A stretch of DNA of 64,000 nt from Labrys sp. WJW. Its GTDB lineage: Bacteria > Pseudomonadota > Alphaproteobacteria > Rhizobiales > Labraceae. A model generated the notes under the pieces. That model saw nothing but the letters and a program-made list of their open reading frames with translations, did not search any database and was not told the DNA's origin. The DNA is taken from positions 124,001-188,000 of the forward strand of contig NZ_LYXZ01000013.1 of assembly GCF_001676615.1 (NCBI RefSeq), read 5' to 3'. Positions 1-8,997 of this stretch are shown here, piece after piece. Both the position numbers and the translations under genes were made by a program. The number at the start of each line of letters is the position of its first letter. Within the stretch, counting starts at the first letter, position 1.

Positions 1-688
1 ACCACATCTGCAGCGGCACGGTTCGCTGATCGTAGCCGGCGAGGAACAAGGCAACGACCGCCTCATCGAAAGACGTGATGAAGGCAAAAAGTGCGCCGGC
101 AATGATGCCGGGGGCCATCAGGGGCACGGTCACCTTGCAAAATGCTGCCAGTGGATGAGAGCCGAGGATGGAAGCGGCACGTAACAGTCGATCGTCGAAG
201 GTTGCCAGCGCGCCGCCGACGGTGACGACGACATAGGGCGCCGCCAGCGCGGTATGGGCCAGGATGATGCCGGTGAAGGTTTGCGTCAGCCCCAGGGGCG
301 CCAGAAACAAATAACTGCCCGTCGCGAAGATGATGATGGGAACGATCAATGGCGAGGAAAGCACGATGGCCACCGTTCCCTTATGCCTGACGGGGAGGCG
401 GCGCAGGCCAAAGGCTGCCAGCGTACCCAGGAGCGTTGCCGCGGGCGTGACGACGGCCGCTATGATCAGGCTGTTGCGGAACGCCAGCTGCCATTGCGGA
501 TTGAGAGCGATCTCTCGGTACCAGCGCAGCGACCAGCCGGCTGGATCCAATGTGACCATCTGCCTGGTGAACGAGAAATAGGGCTCGGGATTGAAGGAGA
601 GGGGGATCACGACCAGCACGGGTCCGATCAAAAAGGCGCACACGGCACCGCAAAAAGTCCAGAAAACCATGGATCCCAGACGGTTCAT
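1..688 (-). CDS. ABC transporter permease, PotC-like (partial, 3' end outside window)
   Basis: This is the second inner-membrane permease of a polyamine-type ABC importer. It begins at the ATG at 688, overlapping the stop of the upstream permease (ATGA arrangement), and stays open to the window edge. The translation starts MNRLGSMVFWTFCGAV and has several hydrophobic segments. An EAA-type cytoplasmic loop (AASILGSHPLAAFCKVTVPL) docks the ATPase in this family. The gene order regulator, ATPase, binding protein, permease, permease supports a PotABCD-like system. Substrate specificity cannot be read from the sequence; spermidine/putrescine is the family default. The C-terminus is missing. Confidence 0.85.
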   Translation of the reverse strand, partial: MNRLGSMVFWTFCGAVCAFLIGPVLVVIPLSFNPEPYFSFTRQMVTLDPAGWSLRWYREIALNPQWQLAFRNSLIIAAVVTPAATLLGTLAAFGLRRLPVRHKGTVAIVLSSPLIVPIIIFATGSYLFLAPLGLTQTFTGIILAHTALAAPYVVVTVGGALATFDDRLLRAASILGSHPLAAFCKVTVPLMAPGIIAGALFAFITSFDEAVVALFLAGYDQRTVPLQMW

Positions 689-1860
689 GCTCGTAATCCT
701 CCCCGTTGGGTCAGGCGGGGCAGGACCAGGGCAATCGCCACGACGATGGCGAGCAATACGCTGCCGAGTGCCGCGGCCAGGCCCCAGTTCAAGCTCTTTT
801 GCATGTGGAAGGCGATCTGGTTGGAAATGAGCTGGCCCGTCCGCCCGCCCACCAGCGCCGGCGTGACGTAGTAGCCGAGCGACAGGACGAAAACGAGGAC
901 CGCGCCCGAAGCGACACCGGGATAGGTCAGGGGCAGATAGACCCGCCAGAATGTATAGAAAGGTCGCGCGCCCAAGCTTGCGGATGCCCGAACATAAGCG
1001 CCCGAGAGTGCCGTCATCACCGAGTAGAGGGGCAGGACGAAGAACGGCAGCAGGACATGCACCATGACGATGACGGTACCGGTCAGATTGTACATCAGCT
1101 CCAGCCGCTGATTGTCGCCAAGGAGGCCGCTGGCGACAAGTGCTTCGTTGAGAACCCCCTTGCGCTGGAGAAGCACGATCCATGCGGTGGCGCGCACCAG
1201 CAGCGACGTCCAGAACGGCAACATGACGATAAACAGCAACACTAGGCGCAGCCGTGGCCCGGAACGGGCGATCGCATGGGCGAGGGGGTAGCCGAGCAAC
1301 GCGCAAAGGATCGTCACGATTGCCGCGACGCCGAGCGTGCGCACGAAGAGATCCACATAAATACGCCGGCTTCGGTCCTGAAGTTCGATGCCACCGCCTG
1401 CCGTGGCCTTGAGATCGAATGCATTGAGGAAATGAGACGGGGTGAAGGACTGCGTCCGGCTGGCGAGGACCTGCCAGAGCGCCTGCGACCCCCATCGCGG
1501 GTCAAGGTCGGTCAGCGGCGCGGTCGGTTGCAGGCTCAGGGCTGTGGCGGTTCGATCGATCAGCGTTCCAAAGCCAGACTGTTCCCGATTAAGCCGCAGT
1601 GAAAGGCGTCCCACGGTACCCTGCTCGACTGCCGCCCTTAGATCGGCCCGGACGCCATCGAATGCAGCAGTCGGTGGCGCACCATTCCCGTTCCACGTCG
1701 ACAGGGCCGCCCGTGTCCGCGGCATCATGTCGGCGAGTTCGGGGTCGTAGACACTGCGCGCCAGCATCAGCGCGATGGGGCCGATGAAGGTCAGGATAAT
1801 GAAGGCGAAGAGAGGCAGGACTAGGAGCCAGCCCGTTCGCGTGGTGGGCGCGATCTTCAT
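685..1860 (-). CDS. ABC transporter permease, PotB-like
   Basis: This is the first inner-membrane permease of the polyamine-type ABC importer. At 391 aa it is longer than a usual PotB (about 280-300 aa) because of a roughly 100-residue, probably periplasmic, insertion between the first transmembrane helix (about residues 10-35) and the core permease domain (about residues 170-390). The EAA loop (YVRASASLGARPFYTFWRVY) is clear. Its start overlaps the stop of the binding-protein gene by 4 nt and its stop overlaps the next permease start, so the genes are translationally coupled. The large insertion occurs in some members of this family. Substrate assignment is inferred from family only. Confidence 0.88.
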   Translation of the reverse strand: MKIAPTTRTGWLLVLPLFAFIILTFIGPIALMLARSVYDPELADMMPRTRAALSTWNGNGAPPTAAFDGVRADLRAAVEQGTVGRLSLRLNREQSGFGTLIDRTATALSLQPTAPLTDLDPRWGSQALWQVLASRTQSFTPSHFLNAFDLKATAGGGIELQDRSRRIYVDLFVRTLGVAAIVTILCALLGYPLAHAIARSGPRLRLVLLFIVMLPFWTSLLVRATAWIVLLQRKGVLNEALVASGLLGDNQRLELMYNLTGTVIVMVHVLLPFFVLPLYSVMTALSGAYVRASASLGARPFYTFWRVYLPLTYPGVASGAVLVFVLSLGYYVTPALVGGRTGQLISNQIAFHMQKSLNWGLAAALGSVLLAIVVAIALVLPRLTQRGGLRA

Positions 1861-2927
1861 TGCGATAACCAGGCCGCGTAACGCTCATTGACGGCATCGC
1901 CGTGCTCCATCCACCATTTGGCATCGAAGGCAAGTGCACTTTGGAAATTACCAGGCGCCGTGGGCAGATTGGCGGCCAGTGAAGGATCGACCAGGGTTTG
2001 GGCCGAGCGCCGCACCGGCCCATAGGTGAGGTAGCGCGTTTGCATCGCAAGCGGTTCGGTGCCGGTCGCAAACGCGACAAAGGTCTTGGCATTGTCGCGC
2101 TTTTTGGTGCCGGCGACGATCGCATAATAGTCGGCATTCCAGATCTGGCGGTCCCAGATGATGGCAAGAGGCTTCTTGTCGTCGGTGATCGCCCCTTGAA
2201 TGCGGCCGTTATAGGCTGCCGAGACAGCCACCTCGCCATCGGCCAGGAGTTGGATCATCTGGGCACCGGTTTCCCAGAACACGGCCTGATCCTTGATGGT
2301 GTCGAGCTTGGCGAAGGCGCGATCAAGACCTTCGGGCGTGCCCAAGGTCGCATAGACGTCCCTGGCCGCCACGCCATCGGCCATCAACGCCCATTCGAGC
2401 AAGGCGTTGGGTCGTTTGGGCAGACCGCGTTTGCCGGGAAAGGTCTTGAGGTCGAAAAAGTCCTCGAGCGTTTTCGGCTTGGCCCCAGGGAATGCGGTCT
2501 GGTTGAAGGCTATGACGTTCGACCATACGACCGAGCCGACGCCGCAAGGCTGCAAGGCCTCCGGCAGGAAGTCTGCTTTCGCCGGCGTGCCATCGCTTCC
2601 GGCCGGAAGGCTGGCCGGATCCACTTTTTCAAACAGGCCGTCCGCGCAGCCCCGCTCAAGATCCTGCTGCTCGACGTCGACCACGTCCCAACTGACCGTC
2701 CCCGATCGGACCTGCGCGATCAGTTCAGCCAGACCTCCATTATAGTCGACCGATTGAATGCCAATCCCGGTCTTTGCCGTGAAGGGCTGGTATTGTGCCT
2801 TGGTCTGGCTGGCGGTGTATTGGCCGCCATAGGAGACGACGGTGAGCGTGTCGGCGGCCCGTGCCGGCGCCGTCGAGGCGAGGAGTAGTAGGCAATAGGA
2901 CGCACATACCGTCTGACGACAGTTCAT
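1857..2927 (-). CDS. Periplasmic substrate-binding protein, PotD-like
   Basis: This 356-aa extracytoplasmic binding protein delivers substrate to the permeases encoded downstream. It has an N-terminal Sec signal peptide ending near TAPARA-AD. The mature part begins TLTVVSYGGQYTASQTKAQY, the typical first strand of spermidine/putrescine-type binding proteins. The WDVVDVEQQDL segment matches the hinge region of the same family. The gene lies 28 nt downstream of the ATPase gene in one operon. The ligand could be a polyamine or another small cationic or opine-like compound, which the sequence does not settle. Confidence 0.87.
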   Translation of the reverse strand: MNCRQTVCASYCLLLLASTAPARAADTLTVVSYGGQYTASQTKAQYQPFTAKTGIGIQSVDYNGGLAELIAQVRSGTVSWDVVDVEQQDLERGCADGLFEKVDPASLPAGSDGTPAKADFLPEALQPCGVGSVVWSNVIAFNQTAFPGAKPKTLEDFFDLKTFPGKRGLPKRPNALLEWALMADGVAARDVYATLGTPEGLDRAFAKLDTIKDQAVFWETGAQMIQLLADGEVAVSAAYNGRIQGAITDDKKPLAIIWDRQIWNADYYAIVAGTKKRDNAKTFVAFATGTEPLAMQTRYLTYGPVRRSAQTLVDPSLAANLPTAPGNFQSALAFDAKWWMEHGDAVNERYAAWLSQ

Positions 2928-2955
2928 TTCGACCTCCGGATGGATGGAATGGGTG

Positions 2956-4080
2956 TTAGGAACGAGGAGCTGGAAAGGCCCGTGCGTCCTGTGTGTTCCA
3001 GCCCAGTCTTATCGTCTCCCCTTGCGAGGGCAGGGGCTGGCTGCCGCAATTGGGGAGTTTCCAGATGATTTCGGCGTCGTCGCTGGTGCGCAGGCGCACC
3101 CGATGTGCATCGCCGAGGTAGGTCGCATCCATCACTTCGGTTTGGACAGCGTTGCAGCCACCTTCCCGGGCCATTCTTATACGCTCGGGCCTGATGGTGA
3201 CCGAAACCGGCTCGCCATAGTGGGTATTGCCCATGTTGAGTGCGCAAACGATGTCGCCGCTAGCAAGTCGAACGTGGCAGATTCCCCCATCCGATGACAG
3301 AAAGGTACCGGTGATGGCATTGTTCTCGCCGAGAAAACCGGCCACGAAGGAGCTGATTGGAGCCTCGTAGAGGTCGGTTGGGGCGCCGATCTGCGCGATG
3401 CGCCCACCCTCGAAGACGCAGACCCGATCGGACAAGGATAAGGCCTCGCCCTGGTCGTGGGTCACATAGATGATGGTCGGCCTCAGTTCGCGATGAATGC
3501 GGATGATTTCGTCTTGCATCTGGTCGCGCAACTGCTTGTCGAGGGCACCCAGGGGCTCGTCCATCAGCACGAGCTGCGGATTGTAGATGAGTGCGCGGGC
3601 AAGGGCGATGCGTTGTTGCTGTCCCCCCGACAACTGGCCTGGATAGCGGTCTCCCATCTCGCCCAGGCGAACCAGGCCCAACGCCCAGCCGACACGTTCG
3701 CCGACCTCCAGGCGAGGCCATCCGCGGGCCTGCAGGGGGTAGGCGAGATTTTGCGCGATGGTCAGATGCGGGAACAGTGCATAATGCTGAAACACCATGC
3801 CGATATTGCGCTTATAGGGCGGCAAATGCGAAACATCCCGGTCTCCGATGCGGATCGAGCCGGCACTGGGATGCTCGAAACCGGCCAGCATCATCAGGAT
3901 GCTGGTCTTGCCCGAGCCCGATGGTCCCAGGATGGTAAGAAATTCGCCGGCGTCGACTTCGAGATTGAGCCCGTCGACAACATTCGCGGTGCCATCATAG
4001 CTTTTATCGACGTTATGCAAGAAAACGGCTTCGGCCTGGAATGGGGAGCCTGGATTGGAAGAGGCAATAGACGATGTCAT
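2956..4080 (-). CDS. ABC transporter ATP-binding protein, PotA-like
   Basis: This is the ATPase that energises the polyamine-type importer. I chose the start MTSSIASSNPGSP at 4080 because a strong Shine-Dalgarno (ggagga) sits just upstream; the reading frame stays open further upstream into the regulator gene but lacks a plausible start there. The protein is 374 aa. Walker A is GPSGSGKTS, the signature is LSGGQQQRIALARAL, and Walker B is LVLMDEPLGALD, followed by a switch His (THDQGEALSLSDRV). A C-terminal TOBE-like domain of about 120 residues fits the MalK/PotA group. It is the first structural gene after the regulator, 13 nt downstream. Confidence 0.92.
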   Translation of the reverse strand: MTSSIASSNPGSPFQAEAVFLHNVDKSYDGTANVVDGLNLEVDAGEFLTILGPSGSGKTSILMMLAGFEHPSAGSIRIGDRDVSHLPPYKRNIGMVFQHYALFPHLTIAQNLAYPLQARGWPRLEVGERVGWALGLVRLGEMGDRYPGQLSGGQQQRIALARALIYNPQLVLMDEPLGALDKQLRDQMQDEIIRIHRELRPTIIYVTHDQGEALSLSDRVCVFEGGRIAQIGAPTDLYEAPISSFVAGFLGENNAITGTFLSSDGGICHVRLASGDIVCALNMGNTHYGEPVSVTIRPERIRMAREGGCNAVQTEVMDATYLGDAHRVRLRTSDDAEIIWKLPNCGSQPLPSQGETIRLGWNTQDARAFPAPRS

Positions 4081-4093
4081 CGGATCTCCTCCG

Positions 4094-4780
4094 TCAGTCC
4101 CGCTCACCCAGCATGAAGCTGGTGATGCGGTTGAGAGTGCGAGCGATGTGGTTGCGTCGGATGAAGCCGACGGCCTTGACGTCACCGGCCTCAAGCGAGG
4201 CGATGATCTCCCCGATCTCTTCGGCTTGGGAGAGGATCTCCGGGGACCAAGCGAGCTCCGGCAGGATTTGTAGATAGGCCCGGATCGTCTTGTAGTAGAG
4301 AACCTCGGAAATGCTCCGGTACTCAGCATTGCCGGACAGCTGCAGAATCTCGTCCTGAAGGCGATGGCTGATCTGGGCAAGTGCCCGCACGTCGTGATCG
4401 ACCATTAAGGGGGTGCACTCGGCGGCCAGCTCCCGCAGTGCGGCAATCGTACGGGTGAAATTCGTCGCCGGGCTTAAATCGCCGAGCAGTTCGGCAAGCT
4501 TGATCCGCAGCGAATAGGCATCGCGCAAGGCTCTCAGGTCAACGGCCGTCACCATTGAACCCACGCTTGGGGTTGTTTCGATCAGGCCTTCATTCTCCAA
4601 TGCCTGCATTACGCGCCGCATAGGCGTTCGGCTGACGCCGAATTCACGGGCAAGTTCCGCCTCGCTCAGAGCCGCGCCAGGCGGGTAGATCAATAGACAG
4701 ATCCTGTTGCGCAACGTTTGGTGAATGGCGGCGAAACGCTGACGCGGCGATGGTGCCTGATGTTCGATGCTCAGCGGCAT
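4094..4780 (-). CDS. GntR-family transcriptional regulator
   Basis: This is a 228-aa GntR regulator with an N-terminal winged helix (LAREFGVSRTPMRRVMQALE, about residues 35-55) and an all-helical C-terminal FCD-like effector domain. The start MPLSIEHQAP at 4780 is preceded by a good gggagg Shine-Dalgarno; an upstream in-frame ATG would run through the operator region and is unlikely. It is the first gene of the polyamine-type transporter operon and probably controls that operon and itself, through the palindromes at 4807-4868. Confidence 0.9.
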   Translation of the reverse strand: MPLSIEHQAPSPRQRFAAIHQTLRNRICLLIYPPGAALSEAELAREFGVSRTPMRRVMQALENEGLIETTPSVGSMVTAVDLRALRDAYSLRIKLAELLGDLSPATNFTRTIAALRELAAECTPLMVDHDVRALAQISHRLQDEILQLSGNAEYRSISEVLYYKTIRAYLQILPELAWSPEILSQAEEIGEIIASLEAGDVKAVGFIRRNHIARTLNRITSFMLGERD

Positions 4781-4806
4781 GAAGCGACCTCCCGATATGT
4801 CGAATT

Positions 4807-4824
4807 TACATATTATAATATGTA
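4807..4824. promoter_or_regulatory. Perfect 18-bp palindrome, candidate GntR operator
   Basis: The sequence tacatattataatatgta is a perfect palindrome lying 27 nt upstream of the GntR start. GntR/FCD regulators bind short AT-containing palindromes near their own promoters, so autoregulation is likely. Assignment to this regulator is inferred from position. Confidence 0.55.
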
Positions 4825-4852
4825 TTGTCAACGACGGAATTCCGATGACGTG

Positions 4853-4868
4853 CACCGGTATACCGGTG
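4853..4868. promoter_or_regulatory. Perfect 16-bp palindrome in divergent promoter region
   Basis: The sequence caccggtataccggtg is a perfect palindrome in the 200-nt divergent region between the GntR operon and the methyltransferase-like gene. It may be a second operator. It differs in sequence from the neighbouring AT-rich palindrome and could bind another protein. Confidence 0.4.
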
Positions 4869-4983
4869 GTCCTACTCACACTAAGTCATTGGATCATCGA
4901 ATATATTCTGCAATGTAGTTTGCTAGGGCGCTCGGCCGCGGTCAAGCTGAAGTCAGCAAGAAGCGCTGCTCAGGGAGGTTCGT

Positions 4984-5835
4984 ATGGCCAGGTCCGGCAT
5001 GACGTCACCAGACGGTATCAAGATAGTGAAACATGACTTCTCGGCCAGCTACAACCGCGATTGGCCGCATAGCTATCTCAAGGCCCATTTGGCGCTCGAC
5101 TACGTCATTCCCGACCAGGCAAAACCCATCTTTCAGGCAATTGTGGATCGCTACCGAGCAGTTCGTCGAAAGGAGCGTCTTAAGATCGTCGATGTCGGCT
5201 GCTCCTATGGTATCAATGCCGCTCTCTTGCGCACCGATATGAATCTCGACGATTTGTATGCTGCTTACACCGTGGGCAAGGGGCCTCTGACGAGCCGGCA
5301 CAAAGCAGACCATCGGGCATTTTTTGGGAAGAGGGATGCTGGAACCGACCTTCGCTTCATTGGCGTCGATCCTAGCGAGCGCGCGGCCCGATATGCTCGC
5401 AGCGTTGGCCTAGTCGATGCGATCGTCACCTCGGATCTGGAAGTGTCGGAGCCCACGGCTGCCGAAAGGCGTGCACTCGAGGGGGCCGATATTATCATTT
5501 CAACGGGCTGCGTCGGTTATGCGACCGAGCGAACCTTCGCGCGTGTCTATGAAGCGGCGGCCATCTCGCGGCCCTGGGTCGCAGCGTTCGTCATGCATCC
5601 CTATTCCTATCATGGCATTGCCGAAACGCTGGCAACCTTTGGTCTTCAAACACAGGAGTGCTTCGTTGTCCGTCAACGCCGCTTCTCCACCGATGCCGAA
5701 CGATACGGCCTTCTGCGTGCTATGAAGGAACAAGGCCTTGATCCCCGTCTTGAGCACGCCACCGGCTACATCTATGCCTCGTTCCACCTCTCGACCCTCC
5801 CGAATGAAGGGAGCACTGGCCGTGTGAATCCATAA
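4984..5835 (+). CDS. Class I SAM-dependent methyltransferase-like protein
   Basis: This 283-aa soluble protein carries a Rossmann-type glycine motif, IVDVGCSYGINAALL (about residues 67-82), of the kind used by class I methyltransferases to bind S-adenosylmethionine. A downstream acidic strand, RFIGVDPSERAARYA, fits motif II. A later DIIISTGCVGY segment resembles motif IV/V. The gene is divergent from the GntR operon and stands alone. The start follows a ggaggttcgt Shine-Dalgarno. The substrate is unknown and the match is to the fold rather than to a named enzyme. Confidence 0.7.
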   Translation: MARSGMTSPDGIKIVKHDFSASYNRDWPHSYLKAHLALDYVIPDQAKPIFQAIVDRYRAVRRKERLKIVDVGCSYGINAALLRTDMNLDDLYAAYTVGKGPLTSRHKADHRAFFGKRDAGTDLRFIGVDPSERAARYARSVGLVDAIVTSDLEVSEPTAAERRALEGADIIISTGCVGYATERTFARVYEAAAISRPWVAAFVMHPYSYHGIAETLATFGLQTQECFVVRQRRFSTDAERYGLLRAMKEQGLDPRLEHATGYIYASFHLSTLPNEGSTGRVNP

Positions 5836-6037
5836 AAGCGCTACAATCTCCAATAACGTCCGCTATTCCATGCCCTGGTGTCCCAGCAAACGATGGCCGC
5901 TTCGCGCAACGATGTCTGAGACGAAATTGGGTGTTCAGCGTCCCCAGTTATTGACAGGGTCCTAAGGGGCTGGATGGCCCTGAATTACATACTATAGTTG
6001 ATACTACTCATCGACGCTGGAAGTCACCCTACCGCGC

Positions 6038-6268
6038 ATGGATATGCGTAAACTGGTCGGGCAGAACTTCGCTAGACTGCGGCAGGAGAGGAACCTGACG
6101 CAGGAAGAAGTCGAGGCGCGTTCCGGTTTCAGCCAGCAATATCTGAGCAAGCTGGAGCGAGGTAAGCGCAATCCAACTCTGATTACACTCTACGAGTTGG
6201 CACAGGCGCTTGGCGTAAGTCATGTCGAGCTTGTTCTTCCTCCACAAGAGGAGGACTTAAACCGGTAG
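6038..6268 (+). CDS. Small XRE-family HTH regulator
   Basis: This 76-aa protein consists almost entirely of a Cro/CI-type helix-turn-helix. The recognisable elements are LRQERNLTQEEVEARSGFS, then the recognition helix QQYLSKLERGKRNPTL and the closing helix ITLYELAQALGVS. Such stand-alone domains are common single-domain regulators in rhizobia. An AT-rich stretch (ttacatactatag) 40 nt upstream may hold its promoter. The target is not visible. IS remnants follow immediately downstream. Confidence 0.85.
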   Translation: MDMRKLVGQNFARLRQERNLTQEEVEARSGFSQQYLSKLERGKRNPTLITLYELAQALGVSHVELVLPPQEEDLNR

Positions 6269-6546
6269 TCACACCCCGGAAGCCAGTTCCATCCTTCAGT
6301 GATGCGTGAACTCTCTCCCTTGGCATCGAACGAGCATTGCCTCTAGGCTTGGGCAGTTCTCAGTTGTTGGTTGCCACCTGCTTTTCCAGTTTCCTGGATC
6401 TGACGTGCCTCCGTTGAATCGGACCGTTTTGGTTGGAATATTCCAATTATGATCCCCGGTGGGGAGAAGGAGAGTTCCATGAAGGCATCGAGGTTCACGG
6501 ATTGTTAACTTCCGTCGAGAAGTGACCCGGGATTTCCATTGAGAAC
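6269..6546. other. Non-coding stretch with possible IS21-like end
   Basis: No convincing gene is seen. Near 6507-6535 the sequence aacttccgtcgagaagtgac followed by a ccggg run resembles terminal sequence of IS21-family elements. This is weak resemblance from memory of such ends, so it is offered only as a hint of another insertion-sequence scar. Confidence 0.25.
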
Positions 6547-7453
6547 AGAACTGGCTCGGGAAAACTGGACAGACCGGATAAGTGAAGTTTCTGCCTGAAA
6601 GCGGCATGATGACCGTGACAGGAGAGACCATGCGAAACGACCGCGGCGGAACCATACGCCGGCCTTCAAGGCGAAGGTGGCCCTTGCAGCCGTGAAAGGC
6701 GAGAAGACGATCGTCGAGTGGCGCAGCAATTCGACGTGCATCCGAACCAGATCACGCAATGGCGCAATCAGCTTCTCGATGGGGCTGCGGGCGTCTTCGA
6801 TGTGAGGCGAAGGCCGCAGTGCCAGCTCCGGCGATCGACCTGAAGACGCTGCGCGCGAAGATCGGGCAACTGACCCCGGAGAATGATTTTTTGTCCGGTG
6901 CGCTCGGGAAGGCCGGCCTTTTGAGCGCAAAGCGATGATCGATCGTCGGCACGATCTGCCGCTCAATCGGCATGCGAAGGCTCGCGGGATCAGCCGCGGC
7001 TGTGTCTACCATCTGCCCCGTGAAGTCCCCGCCGTCGATCTGGCTCTGATGCGCCGGATCGATGCCTTGCACCTGGAATGCCCTCTCGCCGGATCGATGC
7101 CGTCGAGGAAGCTTTGGCCCGCTTCGGCAAGCCGGAGATCTTCAATACGGACCAAGGCCCCCAGTTTACTAGCCGCGAGTTCACTGGCCTGCTGATCGCA
7201 GCATCAGCATGGACGGCAAGGGCGCCTGGCGCGACAATGTCTTCGTCGAGCGCCTCTGGAGATCATTCAAGTATGAGGAGGTCCACCTACGCGCTTATGC
7301 CAGCGCGTCGGAGGCCTCATCAGAGCCTGAGACATCGGACGCCCGATCAGGCTTACTTCAACGCGCTGCCGCCAATCCCGGCAGCAGCATAACAGAGGCT
7401 GAAACCCATTTAGCGACAGCCCCGAAGCTGTTCAGGCACACCGAGCCAGCTCT
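6547..7453 (+). mobile_element. IS3-family (IS407-group-like) insertion sequence remnant
   Basis: The element is bounded by imperfect terminal inverted repeats. The left end at 6548-6572 begins gaactggctcggg and the right end at 7428-7452 ends cgagccagctc; about 18 of 25 positions match. Inside lie decayed orfA and orfB. The span of about 0.9 kb is shorter than a complete IS3 element (1.2-1.3 kb), which agrees with an internal deletion in orfB. No clear target duplication is visible. Confidence 0.75.
6630..7392 (+). pseudogene. IS3-family transposase orfAB, frameshifted and internally deleted
   Basis: OrfA begins at ATG 6630. It is readable as KAKVALAAVKGEKTIVEW, then shifts frame (QQFDVHPNQITQWRNQLL appears in another frame) and shifts again to IDLKTLRAKIGQL. 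OrfB restarts at 6935 (MIDRRHDLPLNRHAKARGIS). It breaks off at about 7085, jumps to the catalytic-core remnant FGKPEIFNTDQGPQFTSREF, and after a further shift reads DNVFVERLWRSFKYEEVHLR before ending with HQSLRHRTPDQAYF. Several frameshifts and the missing central part make it non-functional. Confidence 0.85.
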
Positions 7454-7787
7454 CCTGACACAGCGATCTGTTCGTACTCGTCGACGCTGTGCGGATATAG
7501 CTCACCTCCTGCAGCTTAGGCAGGACGATGTAATCGGAGCAAGGTCCGGCACCGGCAAGGGCCCGATCCAACGATAGGGCGGAATAGCAGACAACCAGCC
7601 CAGAGTACTTGGTGTATTTTTTGCCTGTAAGTTGTGCCTTGGCGCCTGTCGCACTCAACGCTCCCACAGACAAGATGGCAACGATCAAAAACCGCTCGAC
7701 GCTCGCTCGAATCTCCCGAACCCAGTATAGTCCATTGATAAATCGATAAAATTTCTCATGACCTTTATTTAGGGAATATAAACTCAT
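7410..7787 (-). pseudogene. Hypothetical exported protein truncated by the IS3 remnant
   Basis: The 125-aa reading frame has a hydrophobic signal-like segment (FLIVAILSVGALSATGAKAQ, about residues 33-52). Its last dozen codons are read from the terminal repeat of the adjacent IS3 element, so the original C-terminus is lost. No family is recognised. It may be a decayed gene rather than a functional one, and the start is uncertain. Confidence 0.4.
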
Positions 7788-7816
7788 CCCCCCAAACGGG
7801 TCGCAGTGACGAGGGA

Positions 7817-7981
7817 ATGAAGATGAAGTCCAGATCCTCCAAAGCTAAATCGCCAGCGAAGATCCTTGCTGAGCAGGTGGAGAAGGATATCCGGCGCCAA
7901 ACCCGGCGGCGTTTCTCAGCCGAAGACAAGATCCGGATCGTGCTTGAAGACGCGCCGCCAGCCCGAGCCTCGACCAAGTGA
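7817..7981 (+). pseudogene. Transposase orfA N-terminal fragment (IS3-like)
   Basis: The 54-aa frame MKMKSRSSKAKSPAK continues with RRQTRRRFSAEDKIRIVLED, the typical first helix-turn-helix of an IS3-family orfA, and then loses similarity after the deletion point near 7960. The rest of the element is absent. Nothing else is recognisable between 7982 and 8151. Confidence 0.65.
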
Positions 7982-8151
7982 GGTCCAAGACCTGCGCCAT
8001 GAAGGAATGCATGTCCGACATGATGCTGGAGAGTTCCTTGATCATGGACATCTCCATCATCCCGAAATCGGGAGCTTAGTGGAGATGTCCCTGGAGTACC
8101 GGCATATCTACATTCTGGACATTACCTCGATAACTTCAGGTGCGGCCAGCC

Positions 8152-8970
8152 TCACCAAGCGGTGAAGCCGCCGTCCACCACGACGTTGGAACCCGTCATG
8201 TAGGAAGAAGCATCCGAGGCGAGGAAGCGGATGACGCCGTTGTATTCGTCGATCTCGGCCTGGCGTCCCATCGGCACACGTTCGAGGAAGGCGTCGATGA
8301 ATTCCTTGTCGAAACTCGCGGTCTTGACACCGCCGAAAGAGATCAGGTTGACGCGCACCTTCTTGGGCGCCCAATAGGTGGCGAGGTAGCGCGTGAGGTT
8401 GACCAGGCCCGATTTCGAGGCGGCATAGGACACCGCCTTGACGAAGGGCACGCCGTCCCGCTTCTCTCGATAGGCGTAGAGAGCCTGGTTGGGCGAGACG
8501 ATGCCGTAGATCGAGCCGACATTGATGATCGAGCCGCGGCGTTCCCCCGCCATGTGGCTGCCGACGACTTGGCTCGTCAGCATCACGCCGGTCAGGTTGG
8601 TATCAATGATCTCGTCCCAGTATTTCTGCGGGTAGTCCTCGAAGGGCGCATTCTGCTCGGCGGAGCCGTCCGGCTTGGAATCGATGCCGGCATTGTTGAC
8701 GAGGACATGCGGCACCCCCCAATCGGCGATCAGCCTGTCGGTCGCCTCCTGCAGGGCCGTCTTGTCACGGACGCTTGCCTCGTAGACGCGGATACGGTCG
8801 GTCAGGCCGGGAAACTTTTCTGCCAGCCTGTCGCTCGCAAAGGGACGACGGCTGAAAATCGCCACCCTGGCGCCGGCCTGCGCCAGGGACTTGCTGAACT
8901 GGGTGCCGAGCTGGCCGAGGCCGCCGGTGACGACAACGACGCGGCCGTCCACGCTGAAAGGATCGCTCAT
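8152..8970 (-). CDS. SDR-family NAD(P)-dependent oxidoreductase
   Basis: This 272-aa classical short-chain dehydrogenase/reductase has the nucleotide-binding glycine motif VVTGGLGQLG near residue 13, the NNAG motif (VLVNNAGID), the catalytic Ser in INVGSIYG and the YAASK active-site Tyr/Lys. The C-terminal DGGFTAW closes the fold. It is the last gene of the run that starts at the binding-protein gene at 12805, lying 27 nt after the aldolase. It probably oxidises a hydroxyl compound handled by the same pathway. The substrate cannot be named from sequence. Confidence 0.9.
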   Translation of the reverse strand: MSDPFSVDGRVVVVTGGLGQLGTQFSKSLAQAGARVAIFSRRPFASDRLAEKFPGLTDRIRVYEASVRDKTALQEATDRLIADWGVPHVLVNNAGIDSKPDGSAEQNAPFEDYPQKYWDEIIDTNLTGVMLTSQVVGSHMAGERRGSIINVGSIYGIVSPNQALYAYREKRDGVPFVKAVSYAASKSGLVNLTRYLATYWAPKKVRVNLISFGGVKTASFDKEFIDAFLERVPMGRQAEIDEYNGVIRFLASDASSYMTGSNVVVDGGFTAW

Positions 8971-8997
8971 GAACTCATACTCCGGATGTCTGTGGCT

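Noticed and set aside
1998..2888. 296-codon plus-strand open frame
   Set aside because: It is antisense to the PotD-like binding protein; a codon-phase artefact of GC-rich DNA.
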